From assembly GCA_017627955.1 (NCBI GenBank), contig JAGAFU010000051.1:1-58170 (forward strand): 58,170 bases of DNA. The letters run 5' to 3'. This stretch comes from Bacteroidales bacterium (GTDB taxonomy: Bacteria; Bacteroidota; Bacteroidia; Bacteroidales; UBA932). The notes below the pieces were generated by a model, which saw nothing but the letters and a program-made list of their open reading frames with translations, ran no database searches and was not told the origin of the DNA. Below, one piece after another: positions 8,405 through 19,100 of this stretch. Numbering within the stretch: position 1 is the first letter of the stretch; every line of letters begins with the position of its first letter. The position numbers and the translations under genes were made by a program.

Positions 8405-9760
8405 TTATCCGTTAATATTCATTTTTCCTTGGTAAATGTCAAGCAGGATGTTCCCCAGCATGGCGCTGTATTTGGCCTGAAGGAGGGACACCCTTGCGCC
8501 CAGCAAGTTGTTCTGGGCGTTTATCACCTCGACCGTGTTTTTCTTTCCGACCTTGAAAGCCTCGGAGGTATATTCATAGCTCTGCTCGGCGTATCTGGCC
8601 TGCTCTTTAGCCGCCAAGTACTGGGAGCGCGCCGAAATGGCATCAAGATAGGCGTTCTCGACTTCTTTCAGCAGTGCTTTCTCGGCGCTGAGTTGTTGGA
8701 GCCTTGTGTTCTCGGCGGAGATCCTTGCCTTATTTACAGCTGTCTTTGCCCTCCTGCCTTGAAGGATCGGGATACTCAGGTTGAGGCCTATGCTCTCGCT
8801 GAAATTCTTCTCAATCTGGCTCGCGATGGAGGAACTGGACCCCGAGATGTTCGTAGTGCTGATTCCGGCGCTGGCGGAAAGTGAAGGAAGTCCGTTGGAT
8901 TTCGCCTGCCTGATGGCCAGGTCGGCGGCGTCAACACTCAGACCCGCCATCTTGATCTCCGGCATGGCCTCAAGTGCGGCATCATAGATCTCCTCTTTTG
9001 CCGGAAGGAGTCTAAGGATCTCAGCCTCCTCATCTTCAGGTGAGGCAAGTGTTATCTCATCGCTGATTCCCAGTTCCAGAAGCTGCTTTAGCTGCAGCAG
9101 GCTGTTGTCCAGATTGACTTTCGATGAGGTTATCTGGTACACATCACTCGCATGCTGGCTCTCGAGCTGGGCCACATCCACTTTGCTGAGCTCACCGGCG
9201 TTTTTCATTTCGACAGCTCTGTCAAGGGCTGCTTTCGACGCTTTCTCGTTACTCTCGCTGACGGCTACCGCATCTTTGGCGTATAGGCATTGGACATAGG
9301 CTTGGGCGATCGCTATAACAATGTTGTTGGCGGTCTCCTCAACGGCCAGGGAGTCGATCGAATTCTGGACCCTCTGCTGCTTCAGGGCGGTCCTGAGGCT
9401 GCCTCCATTCCATAGTGTCATTCCGGCGTTGACCCCGTAGTTCCCGGAGTAACTGGTTGATTTCGAGGTGTTGTAAACATTAGATCCGACGACCGAACTG
9501 GTCCCGGTGTCTGAAAATGGCCTGTTGGAGAGGCCTTGGCTGGTCGAGGCGCTGACCGACGGGAGCATCGCCGCTTTCGCCTGGTAGGTGTCCTCGAGAC
9601 CGGATAAAAAACTGTTCCTGCTCTGTTGGAGGGAAATGTTGTTGTCGATAGCGTATTCGATGCAATCCTGCAGCGTCCACACTTTTGTCTGGCCATGAAT
9701 GGCCGCTCCAAGTAACAGGACAGGAACAGTCGTTGTCAATAATTTCCAATAACTCATCAT
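8405..9760 (-). CDS. TolC family outer-membrane efflux channel
   Basis: The 451-residue protein has a signal peptide (about 1-23, ending AAIHGQ) and two outer-membrane efflux repeats with long heptad-rich helices. It begins with VWTLQDCIEYAIDNNISLQQS, the usual N-terminal pattern of TolC-like proteins in Bacteroidota, and ends with a second helix pair (YEYTSEAFKVGKKNTVEVINAQNNL). It is the first gene of the six-gene minus-strand operon ending with the LytTR regulator. Two ATGs in tandem (9760, 9757) could both start. A TAnnTTTG promoter element lies 27 bp upstream. Confidence 0.92.
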   Translation of the reverse strand: MMSYWKLLTTTVPVLLLGAAIHGQTKVWTLQDCIEYAIDNNISLQQSRNSFLSGLEDTYQAKAAMLPSVSASTSQGLSNRPFSDTGTSSVVGSNVYNTSKSTSYSGNYGVNAGMTLWNGGSLRTALKQQRVQNSIDSLAVEETANNIVIAIAQAYVQCLYAKDAVAVSESNEKASKAALDRAVEMKNAGELSKVDVAQLESQHASDVYQITSSKVNLDNSLLQLKQLLELGISDEITLASPEDEEAEILRLLPAKEEIYDAALEAMPEIKMAGLSVDAADLAIRQAKSNGLPSLSASAGISTTNISGSSSSIASQIEKNFSESIGLNLSIPILQGRRAKTAVNKARISAENTRLQQLSAEKALLKEVENAYLDAISARSQYLAAKEQARYAEQSYEYTSEAFKVGKKNTVEVINAQNNLLGARVSLLQAKYSAMLGNILLDIYQGKMNING

Positions 9761-9786
9761 GTTTCATTTTTTATCCTATGCTTTGC

Positions 9787-9794
9787 CAAAGCTA
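9787..9794 (-). promoter_or_regulatory. Candidate -7 element for the efflux operon
   Basis: Read on the minus strand this is TAGCTTTG, a perfect TAnnTTTG. About 19-20 bp further upstream is only a T-run (GTTTTTA), a weak -33 match. The predicted transcript would have a leader of about 20 nt before the tolC-like ATG. Confidence 0.45.
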
Positions 9795-9956
9795 CTATTA
9801 AAGCGGATCTTTAAAAACTATAATCGACCAAGCGGTTTTTTCCCCCGACGAAAAAGCTTTTAGATGAGAATGCCAATATGAAATAAGAAAAGACCCGGAT
9901 CAACTTCCGCGGAAGATCAGGGCCGACTCTATCAAAGTCTATCAGCGAAAAGAAGA

Positions 9957-10406
9957 TTAGGCGAGCAGGCGCTTGACGACTGTGGAGATGGTACGTCCGT
10001 CCGACTGGCCGGCGAGGGCCTTGTTGGCGGCACCCATGACCTTGCCCATGTCCTTGATGGACGTCGCTCCGACTTCGGCTATTATAGCCTTGATCTTCTC
10101 CTCGACCTCAGCCTCGGAAAGCTGTTTGGGAAGATATTTCTCCATCACCGCTGCCTCCGCTAGCTCATTGTCAGCCAGTTCCTGACGGCCTGCGGCGGTG
10201 AACTGTTCCGCTGACTCCTTGCGCTGCTTGATCAGCTTTTGAATCATCTTAAGTATATCACCATCAGAGACTTCCTTGCTTCCTCCCTCGGAGGTTTTGA
10301 AAAGGAGAATCTCGCCTTTGATGGCTCTTGTGGCGGCAGTCGCCACGGCATCCTTGGCCTTCATCGCGGTCTTGATGTCTTCCTGGATCTGTTGTTCGAG
10401 TGCCAT
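9957..10406 (-). CDS. GatB/YqeY domain protein
   Basis: The 149-residue protein is a stand-alone YqeY domain: an N-terminal helical part (MALEQQIQEDIKTAMKAKD) and the C-terminal tail domain with EKYLPKQLSEAEVEE and a conserved MGKVMGAANKALAGQSDGR segment. It resembles the tail of the GatB subunit of tRNA amidotransferase, which contacts tRNA. The role of the free-standing form is not settled. The EEP-family gene ends 9 bp upstream on the same strand. The spacer to the next gene has a CTTCCGCGGAAG palindrome (9904-9915) before a T-rich stretch on the minus strand, possibly a weak terminator. Confidence 0.9.
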   Translation of the reverse strand: MALEQQIQEDIKTAMKAKDAVATAATRAIKGEILLFKTSEGGSKEVSDGDILKMIQKLIKQRKESAEQFTAAGRQELADNELAEAAVMEKYLPKQLSEAEVEEKIKAIIAEVGATSIKDMGKVMGAANKALAGQSDGRTISTVVKRLLA

Positions 10407-10415
10407 GATAAAATA

Positions 10416-11276
10416 CTATTTGATTGTTACTATTGCCAGTACAGGGCAGTGGTCGGAAGAGTACTGCCTGTCCTTGATGTCATCGTCTATGCATGCGTAT
10501 GAGTGTACGACAGCGTCTTTGGGAACGAATATGTAATCGCCCCTGTCACTGTCAGGCCTATCGAAATCGAAGGCGTAGTACGGACTCTTGCGGCCGGTCG
10601 GAGCGGTCTCGCTGGAGGTGTAGCTGTCCTTGACGAGCTCATTGTCGGAGAGGATGGCTATGGCCTCTGTCTGGGAACTAGTGTTGAGGTCTCCGGTGAA
10701 GAACACGGGAAGGTCGTCATGGAGTTCCCTCGCTTTCTCGAGAAGGATCTTTGCTGCCTCTGTCCGGGAGACAGGACCCCGGTGATCGAAATGGGTGTTG
10801 ATGTAGAAGAACTTCTTTCCTGTCACCTTGTCCTTGAACTTTGTCCATGTGGCGATCCGCTCCTGAGAAGCGTCCCAATCCTTGCTTCCGGGTACATCTG
10901 GAGTCTTTGAAAGCCAGAAACTTCCCCAATCAAGAAGCTCGAAGCGGGCTGTCTTGTAGAATATGGGAGTCCCTTCGCCCTTGCGGTCCGCGCGGCGTCC
11001 TTCGCCGACAACGGAATAGGTGTCTTTGAGATCTTCCGCCAAAGCGGCTTTCATCTCGTCATCGACTTCCTGGGCTCCGATCATGTCGAAGTCATGGTCG
11101 GCGATTCTCTTGAGAATGAAAGGTTTACGTTGGTAAAAGTCTCTTTCAAGGCTGTCTCGGCTCATGATGACTCTCATGTTGTAGTTGCAGAAGCGGATAG
11201 GTGTGTCCTTCTTTCCGCATGATGCCAGTGCCAGAATGGCCAGCCCGGCGATGATGATTCCCTTAAGTGTTCTCAT
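10416..11276 (-). CDS. Exported endonuclease/exonuclease/phosphatase family lipoprotein
   Basis: Start 11276 gives 286 residues with a lipoprotein signal (MRTLKGIIIAGLAILALASC, Cys 20). The EEP fold is recognisable by FCNYNMRV near the N-terminus, DMIGAQEV (metal-binding Glu), YINTHFDHRGP, VFFTGDLNTS and a C-terminal SSDHCPVLA with the catalytic His. In Bacteroidota such exported proteins are annotated as phosphatases or sphingomyelinase/nuclease-like enzymes; the substrate cannot be read from the sequence. It is anchored facing the periplasm or outside. YqeY follows 9 bp downstream. Confidence 0.87.
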   Translation of the reverse strand: MRTLKGIIIAGLAILALASCGKKDTPIRFCNYNMRVIMSRDSLERDFYQRKPFILKRIADHDFDMIGAQEVDDEMKAALAEDLKDTYSVVGEGRRADRKGEGTPIFYKTARFELLDWGSFWLSKTPDVPGSKDWDASQERIATWTKFKDKVTGKKFFYINTHFDHRGPVSRTEAAKILLEKARELHDDLPVFFTGDLNTSSQTEAIAILSDNELVKDSYTSSETAPTGRKSPYYAFDFDRPDSDRGDYIFVPKDAVVHSYACIDDDIKDRQYSSDHCPVLAIVTIK

Positions 11277-11324
11277 GATGTGATTGGCTATTGCACGTAA
11301 ATATAGCAAAAATCTCGGTAATGC

Positions 11325-11451
11325 GGCCCAGGAAAGCTATTTCTGGGCCGGGGGCTTATGGTATGCCCTTCATTGGGCCCGGGAAAGCTATTTCTGGGCC
11401 GGGGGCTTATGGTTTGCCCATCATTGGGCCCGGGGACGCCATTTCTGGGCC
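11325..11451. repeat. REP-like hairpin array (3 x 51 bp) at the RAYT 3' end
   Basis: Three 25-bp palindromes lie at 11325-11349, 11376-11400 and 11427-11451, each 51 bp from the next. Copies 1 and 2 differ at one base. The arms are GGCCCAG/CTGGGCC; in copy 1 the stem extends to 11 pairs (11324-11334 with 11340-11350, one G-T wobble) closing a 5-base loop. The 26-bp spacers are also nearly identical. The last palindrome ends 2 bp before the RAYT stop codon. It lies between the 3' end of RAYT and the start of the EEP gene. Confidence 0.92.
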
Positions 11452-11453
11452 GG

Positions 11454-12377
11454 TCAATACTTCTGCGGGAACATGGTTGAGAGAACTGAGGCATTGAGAC
11501 TTATCATCCTTTGAATCTGTTTGTTACTAGCATTATATTCATTGTGGAGAATAAGGGCGAGTTCCTGTTTGGCAGACGCAGGTAGCAATGCGGTTTTCTG
11601 TCCGTCGAACTTTTCCTGACAAAAGGACCGCACTATTCCGAAAAGCTCATCATCCGTGTAAAAGATGCTCTCACCAATTTCCCTGGCTATCTTTTTCTGC
11701 GACTCGATATTCCGTGAAATCTCCCTGAAATAGTGTGAGGCGCATCGGAACATGCTTTCTCCTAACGCTATGTCACAGAATCCCATAGGACAGGCATACC
11801 CGTCGACAGTGACAATCGACCTTGTCAGTTTGTCCGAATCATGTGAGTGGATTAACGATCTCCTGTCTCTCTTATGAAGGATCAGCCTGGCTTCTTGGTA
11901 CCTGGCTTTTGCTGAATCGTTGAAATAATATGAGTTAGCTCCCCATGGATAAGTGAAAGGTGTCTGATCTGGATTCACAACGTAGCCGTTCCTGTTGTTG
12001 TACGTGACAACATTCCGTAAGTCCTGAAGATTTTCCAGCTGGCGAGGCTTGACATCAGGGAAATGAAGATTAGCTGTTAATCCCTTGGCCTTCAGATACT
12101 TTGACAGGAACTTTATGAACATGCGGAACAATCTCATAAGAGCTTCCTTAGTCCCTGCGGATGTGAGATGCAGGTGATTGGTCATCAGCTGAAACGTGAT
12201 GATGATGGCTTCTGGAACAAGTCTGGAGCAGATCGCGAGGATACTCATCGCTGCCATGAAGGTCTCTTTGTCTGGCAGGAAAACAGGGTGGTCCTCCGGA
12301 GTCCACAGGTGCCAGTATGGACCATTAGTGTTAAATGAGAGAGAGCATATTCCCTCTAGTTCAGAAAAAGTCTTCAT
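11454..12377 (-). CDS. REP-associated tyrosine transposase (RAYT, Y1 family)
   Basis: The 307-residue protein carries the HUH metal-binding motif in ITFQLMTNHLHLTSAG and the catalytic-Tyr region in NVVTYNNRNGYVV, the equivalent of YIHxNP-type motifs in RAYT/IS200-like proteins. A C-terminal helix-turn-helix (KQELALILHNEYNASNKQIQRM by position, about 265-295) may bind DNA. RAYTs are domesticated single-strand transposases that cleave and move REP hairpins, and they are normally flanked by such hairpins. Here hairpin arrays lie immediately downstream (11325-11451) and upstream (12445-12573). The gene appears intact. It lacks inverted repeats of a conventional IS. Confidence 0.88.
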   Translation of the reverse strand: MKTFSELEGICSLSFNTNGPYWHLWTPEDHPVFLPDKETFMAAMSILAICSRLVPEAIIITFQLMTNHLHLTSAGTKEALMRLFRMFIKFLSKYLKAKGLTANLHFPDVKPRQLENLQDLRNVVTYNNRNGYVVNPDQTPFTYPWGANSYYFNDSAKARYQEARLILHKRDRRSLIHSHDSDKLTRSIVTVDGYACPMGFCDIALGESMFRCASHYFREISRNIESQKKIAREIGESIFYTDDELFGIVRSFCQEKFDGQKTALLPASAKQELALILHNEYNASNKQIQRMISLNASVLSTMFPQKY

Positions 12378-12407
12378 AATTCAAGTCTCGGGAATAGACC
12401 CGATGGA

Positions 12408-12415
12408 CAAATATA
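12408..12415 (-). promoter_or_regulatory. Candidate -7 element for RAYT
   Basis: On the minus strand this reads TATATTTG, a perfect TAnnTTTG, 30 bp upstream of the RAYT start. No clear TTTG -33 element is present at the right spacing. The expected leader is about 23 nt. Confidence 0.4.
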
Positions 12416-12444
12416 ACTAAAAATATTCGTGGTTGTGCTTTGTG

Positions 12445-12573
12445 GCCCAGGATCGCCATTTCTGGGCCGGGGGCTGGATAATCCTGATTTCTCGGACCAG
12501 AATCGTCTGTTTAGGGCCTGGCGGGACTGAGAAAAAACAATTCGGGACCGAAATCAGAAGATCCGGTCCCGAA
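12445..12573. repeat. REP-like hairpin array upstream of RAYT
   Basis: A 25-bp palindrome at 12445-12469 has the same GGCCCAG/CTGGGCC arms as the array on the other side of RAYT and the same orientation, including the following GGGGGCT. A degenerate second copy (12494-12518, GGACCAG...GGGCC) and a third, strongly base-paired copy (12541-12573) follow at spacings of 49 and 51 bp. The third serves as the stem of the pckA terminator. Confidence 0.8.
12531..12573 (-). terminator. Rho-independent terminator of pckA
   Basis: On the minus strand, TTCGGGACCG (12573-12564) pairs perfectly over 10 bp with CGGTCCCGAA (12550-12541) around a 13-base loop and is followed by TTGTTTTTT. It begins 19 bp after the pckA stop codon. 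The hairpin resembles the kinase-gene repeat units (CCGAAATCAG ... TCCGGTCCC). Confidence 0.85.
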
Positions 12574-12592
12574 GAGAAGTGATATTCAAGGA

Positions 12593-14197
<1,605 letters not shown>

Positions 14198-14253
14198 AAT
14201 AAATAAATTAAAATTTTATTGAGTTAAACATTAATCTGTTTTTAAATGTTTCG

Positions 14254-14285
14254 CGAATTTAAGTAAAAAACGCGCATTACTCAAA
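14254..14285 (-). promoter_or_regulatory. Candidate pckA promoter
   Basis: Minus strand: TTTG (14285-14282), 20-bp spacer, TAAATTCG (14261-14254). This matches the Bacteroidota consensus TTTG / TAnnTTTG with one mismatch. The predicted start is near 14247, giving a leader of about 50 nt that is very A/T-rich. Confidence 0.6.
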
Positions 14286-14305
14286 CCTGTTGGCGATTAT
14301 TTTCG

Positions 14306-14313
14306 TACATTTG
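14306..14313 (+). promoter_or_regulatory. Candidate -7 element for recQ
   Basis: TACATTTG is a perfect TAnnTTTG, 83 bp upstream of the recQ ATG, in the spacer shared with the divergent pckA promoter. The -33 position lacks a clear TTTG. Confidence 0.4.
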
Positions 14314-14396
14314 TAAAAGCAAGTTTTTTCCCTGCAAATTATTTGCCAAGGATGCTCGCAAATAGTTGTGATAAAACGATTTAAAATTTTTATAAA

Positions 14397-16115
14397 ATGA
14401 ATCCGGCGGATGTGTTGAGGGAATACTGGGGGTACGATAGTTTCCGGCCTATGCAGGAGGAGATCATACGTGCCGCCATTGAGGGAAAAGATGTGTTGGC
14501 GATCATGCCCACCGGAGGAGGCAAGTCCGTTTGCTTCCAGGTGCCCGGTTTGATGGCCGAGGGGGTGACACTGGTGGTGACGCCGCTGATTGCCCTCATG
14601 AAGGACCAGGTCAAGAACCTCTCCGACAGGGGAGTGAGGGCTCTGGCCATCCATGCCGGAATGTCCCGCCATGAGGTGGACCTGGCTTTGAACAACACCG
14701 CCTACGGCGACTACAAATTCCTCTATCTCTCTCCGGAGCGTCTGGGCACACGCCTATTTCAGTCTTATCTGGATGTCTTGAATATCAGCTACATAGTCGT
14801 AGATGAGGCTCACTGCATTTCCCAATGGGGATATGACTTCCGGCCCGACTACCTGAAGATCGGGGAACTTCGGGAGAGAGTAGGCGCCCCTGTCATCGCC
14901 CTGACAGCGACGGCGACCCCGAAGGTTGCGGATGACATCATGGACAAGCTGGCTTTCAGGGAGAAACTCGTCTTGAAGGCAGGGTTCGAGAGGCCAAATC
15001 TAAGCTATATCGTACGTCATGTCGAGGACAAGAACTCCCAGATTCTCGGAATATGCCGGGGCGTCCCCGGGAGCGGGATTGTATACGCCAGAGGCCGGCG
15101 GAAGTGCGAGGAACTCGCTTCTCTGCTGAAGGCTTCAGGGATCAGCGCCGAGTATTACCATGCCGGGCTCGGCACGGCGACTCGTTCCGCCCGGCAAGAG
15201 GCCTGGAAGGAAGGAAAGATCCAGGTCATGGTCTGCACCAACGCTTTCGGGATGGGAATAGACAAGCCCGACGTGCGTTTCGTCGCCCATTTCGACCTCC
15301 CGGACAGCCCGGAGGCATATTTCCAGGAAGCCGGAAGGGCCGGCAGGGACGGCAAGCGCTCATTCGCTTTGCTCCTTTGGAACGGGACTGACCTTCGGCG
15401 CCTCTCCCAAGTCGAGAGAGTCACCTTCCCCCCGCTCGATTATATAGGGGATGTGTACCAGAAACTCCACGCTTTCTTTGAGATCCCTTACGACACCGGG
15501 ATGGGAAGGCAGCTGAAATTCCCGATCGAGGACTTCTGCAAGGCTTTCGGGCTGCAGAGAGCTCCGGTGTTCCATTCCCTGAAATATCTTGAGAGGACCG
15601 GGCACCTGACTTACTCCGAGGAGGTGGACATTGCCACCAGAGTCCGTATCTCGGTTGACCGCAAGGCGCTCTACGACATCGACTTGCCCAGCGAGGACAT
15701 GGTCTCTTTGCTGGACATCCTGATGAGGACTTACACGGGAATATTCTCGTTCCCGCAGACGATTGACGAGGAATATGTGGCCGGGCGTCTCGGGACGACC
15801 GTCCCGCAGCTTCGCCAGATCTTGTATTCATTGTCCCTGGAGCATGTGATCAATTATGTTCCTACGGCCCATTCGGATGTCGTATTCCTGCATCACGACC
15901 GTTTGAGGCCGGGAAATATCGACCTGATGCCGGACAGGTTCGCCATGCTGCATGAGAATTATGTCCAGCGCTCAGAGGCTATGAACGGTTATGCTTCCGA
16001 GACGGATGAGTGCCGCTCACGCTACCTTCTGCGCTACTTCGGGCAGACCGAAACCTGTGATTGCGGCACATGTGACGTCTGCCGGGCCAGAGCGTCAGCC
16101 GAGGCTGGCAATTAA
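14397..16115 (+). CDS. recQ: RecQ family ATP-dependent DNA helicase
   Basis: The 572-residue protein has all SF2 helicase motifs: Walker A AIMPTGGGKS (residues 36-44), DEAH at 136-139 followed by the RecQ aromatic-rich loop CISQWGYDFRPDY, TATATP, and the motif VI segment EAGRAGRDG. It unwinds recombination and stalled-fork DNA 3'-5'. The Cys cluster (CRSRYLLRYF...CDCGTCDVC) sits at the extreme C-terminus (about 538-566), after a winged-helix-like stretch, rather than directly behind the helicase core as in E. coli RecQ. No HRDC domain follows. This order fits a second RecQ type seen in Bacteroidota. The GH92 gene follows after 27 bp. Confidence 0.93.
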   Translation: MNPADVLREYWGYDSFRPMQEEIIRAAIEGKDVLAIMPTGGGKSVCFQVPGLMAEGVTLVVTPLIALMKDQVKNLSDRGVRALAIHAGMSRHEVDLALNNTAYGDYKFLYLSPERLGTRLFQSYLDVLNISYIVVDEAHCISQWGYDFRPDYLKIGELRERVGAPVIALTATATPKVADDIMDKLAFREKLVLKAGFERPNLSYIVRHVEDKNSQILGICRGVPGSGIVYARGRRKCEELASLLKASGISAEYYHAGLGTATRSARQEAWKEGKIQVMVCTNAFGMGIDKPDVRFVAHFDLPDSPEAYFQEAGRAGRDGKRSFALLLWNGTDLRRLSQVERVTFPPLDYIGDVYQKLHAFFEIPYDTGMGRQLKFPIEDFCKAFGLQRAPVFHSLKYLERTGHLTYSEEVDIATRVRISVDRKALYDIDLPSEDMVSLLDILMRTYTGIFSFPQTIDEEYVAGRLGTTVPQLRQILYSLSLEHVINYVPTAHSDVVFLHHDRLRPGNIDLMPDRFAMLHENYVQRSEAMNGYASETDECRSRYLLRYFGQTETCDCGTCDVCRARASAEAGN

Positions 16116-16142
16116 GTGACTGAATATTAAAATAAAGATAAT

Positions 16143-19100
16143 ATGATGAAATTCAACCTGTTGACTGCGAGCGCTACCATCATTCTGGCGTTGGTTTCCT
16201 GCTCTACCCCAAAAGGTCCTTCCTGGAACGACAGTAACGTCGAGTTGGCCCAGGCTATCCTGGCCGACAAGACACTTGACAAGGTCGAGACGATGGGTAA
16301 AGAGTTGTTGTCGAAAGGCTACAACGCCGGGAGTGGATATTCCGAGGTCTGGATCAGGGACATGAACACCTTCATCGAGACATCCCTCGAGGTGGTGGAA
16401 CCCTCGGACGTCAAGAATGCCCTCAGCTATTTTTTATTGTTGCAGCAGCCTAACGATGAGATAATTGACGGGTATGTCCTGAAGGGAAGGGTTGATTGGT
16501 ACGACCCGAATCAATATTATTCCGACAACGATCCGGACCATGTCGGCTTCAAAAACACGGTTGAGACTGACCAGGAGACATCCCTGGTCCAAGCGGTCCG
16601 GAAATATGTCGAGATGACAGGCGACACCGGTTTCCTCTCTGAGGATATGGCCGGGAAGACCGTTTACCAGAGGCTTAAAGCGGCTATGGAGTACCTCCTT
16701 AGGGAGAAATACGACAGTAAATACGGTCTTTTGACAGGCGCGCTGACAGCGGACTGGGGTGATGTGGAGAACGATCCTGAGAACTGCGTTGACATCGGGC
16801 CAGAATCCACGGTGACGATCGACATCTATGACAACGCCATGATGGTCATCGCGCTTCGGGACCTTCAGGCTCTAACTGACGATCCAGCGGAGGACGCCTA
16901 TTGGAAGGAACTTCAGGACAGATTCTCCAGGAATATCCGGAAATATCTCTGGGACAAGAAGAACCAGCGTTTCATCACGCATCTTTACCCCGATGGGAAG
17001 CCGGATGATGTCGACTTTGACGAGAGTCAGATTTACTATCATGGTGGCACCGCGATTGCCATCGAAGCCGGCCTGCTGACAAAGGAGGAGATCGCGAAGG
17101 TCAACTCTGACATGCTGGATAACGTCAAGGCCTCCGGAATGCCTTCAATAGGGCTCACGGTCTATCCGCCCTATCCGTATGGCTTCTTCCCCGGTTTTTA
17201 TCCCGGCGGCATGGCTAATCCTTACAACTATCAGAACGGAGGCGACTGGACCTGGTTCGGCGGCAGGATGATCCAGCAGCTTGTAAGGAACGGATTTGTC
17301 GCGGAGGCGTATCAGGAAATCCGCCCTATGATCGACAGGGTTATAGTCAATGGTGACTTTTATGAGTGGTATGCCCAGGGCAATGTGCCCAGCGGGTCAG
17401 CCGCTTTCAAGGGCTCGGCCGGGGTGCTTTGCAAGGCCATCAAGTTTTTGAGGGCATGGGCGGTGGAGCATGTCGGGAGCGGGGAAGAGAATCTCTCGCA
17501 ATATGTCAACCCCTTGATAGGCAGCGCCCATTGCCGCTGGTTCCATGTGGCTCCGGGAGCCCTGCCTTTCGGCCTCGCGAAACCCGGCCCCTCGACTAAC
17601 GGCAGCTACGGCAACAAATCCGGATGGGAAGCCACCGGTTACGACTACCGCCACACTTCGATCGAAGGTTTCCCTTGCCTCCACGAGTTCCAGGTCGGTG
17701 GAATCGTCCTGATGCCGACGACAGGTGCCCTGAAAACTATCCCTGGTACCTTGGATGGCTCCGTGGATGGCTACCGCTCGGCGTTCAGCCACGACAATGA
17801 GACCGCCGCTCCCGGCTACTATTCCGTTTGGCTGGACGACTACGGGATCAAGGCTGAGGTCACGGCTACCAAGAGGGTGGCTTACCAGCGTTTCACTTTC
17901 CCCGGCGGGAAGACTGCCAATCTGCTTTTCGACATCGGCAACCGCCAGGGCGAGAGCGGTCCGGCCCAGGACTCGGAAGTTCTTATCCGTGAGGACGGTA
18001 CAATCGAGGGCTGGGTGCGTACCCTGCCCGTCTACAGTGCGAAATACCAGGACGGCGCGACAGTGACAATGTACTTCTCGGCTGACCTCGACAATAAGCC
18101 GTCCATGTCAGGTACCTTCCTGGGCAAGAAGGTTTTCGCGGGTGCGAAATCGGTCAAGGGTGTAGGAGCGGGAGCTTATCTTACCTTCCCGGAAGGGACA
18201 AGGACGGTCACTGCCAGGGTCGGCCTTTCATACACCTCAATAGAGAATGCCCGCCTGAACCTCGAGACCGAGACGGAGGGGGGCAATCTGGATTTCGAAG
18301 AGGCCCGGTCCAGGTCCGCCCGGACATGGGAGTCTTATCTTGGGAGAATACGTGTGAAGACCGCCTCGGTCGAGGATAAGGTCAAGTTCTACACGGGGCT
18401 CTATCACGCTGTCCTCGGCAGGGGACTGGCCAGCGACGTGAACGGGGATTACCCGACTCATGACGGCGGGATCGGACATCTGCCGAAAGGCGAGAACGGC
18501 AATCCGGCTTTCTCCTATGTCAACACAGACGGGATCTGGGGAGGCCAGTGGAACTTGACGCAGGTCTGGGCGCTGGCTTATCCGGAATATCTGTCTGACT
18601 TTGTCAATACACATATTCAGGTGTATAAGGATTCAGGGTGGCTCGGCGACGGGATCGCATGCGGGCGATATGTCTCCGGAGTCGGCACCAACCAGCTTGG
18701 AAACACCATCGCCGCGGCCTACATGAGGGGGATCAGGACCTTTGACGTGGAGGCCGGATACGCCGCGGCCCGGAAGAACGAGCTCGACGGAGAGAACCGT
18801 CCGATGGGCGCCGGGAAGATGGACACGGACCAGTTTGTCAAGCTCGGATTTGTCCCCCACAAGGACTCGGGGCCTTGGCCGGACGAGGCGTGGATGTTCT
18901 CCGCCTCCCACACTCTGGAATATTGCTTCGGGGCCTACGCTGTCGCCCAGATGGCCAAGGAACTCGGTAAGACTGAGGACTATGACCGCCTCATGGAACT
19001 CTCTAAGGGATGGGAGAATATCTATGATGATAAGGAGAATCTCATCCACCCCAAGTGGGAGAACGGCGAGTTCATCGGCGACTTCAACCCGATGCAGGTC

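Noticed and set aside
11325-11451. Possible CRISPR array next to the RAYT gene
   Set aside because: Only three units, palindromic repeats and nearly identical spacers; better explained as REP tandem units.
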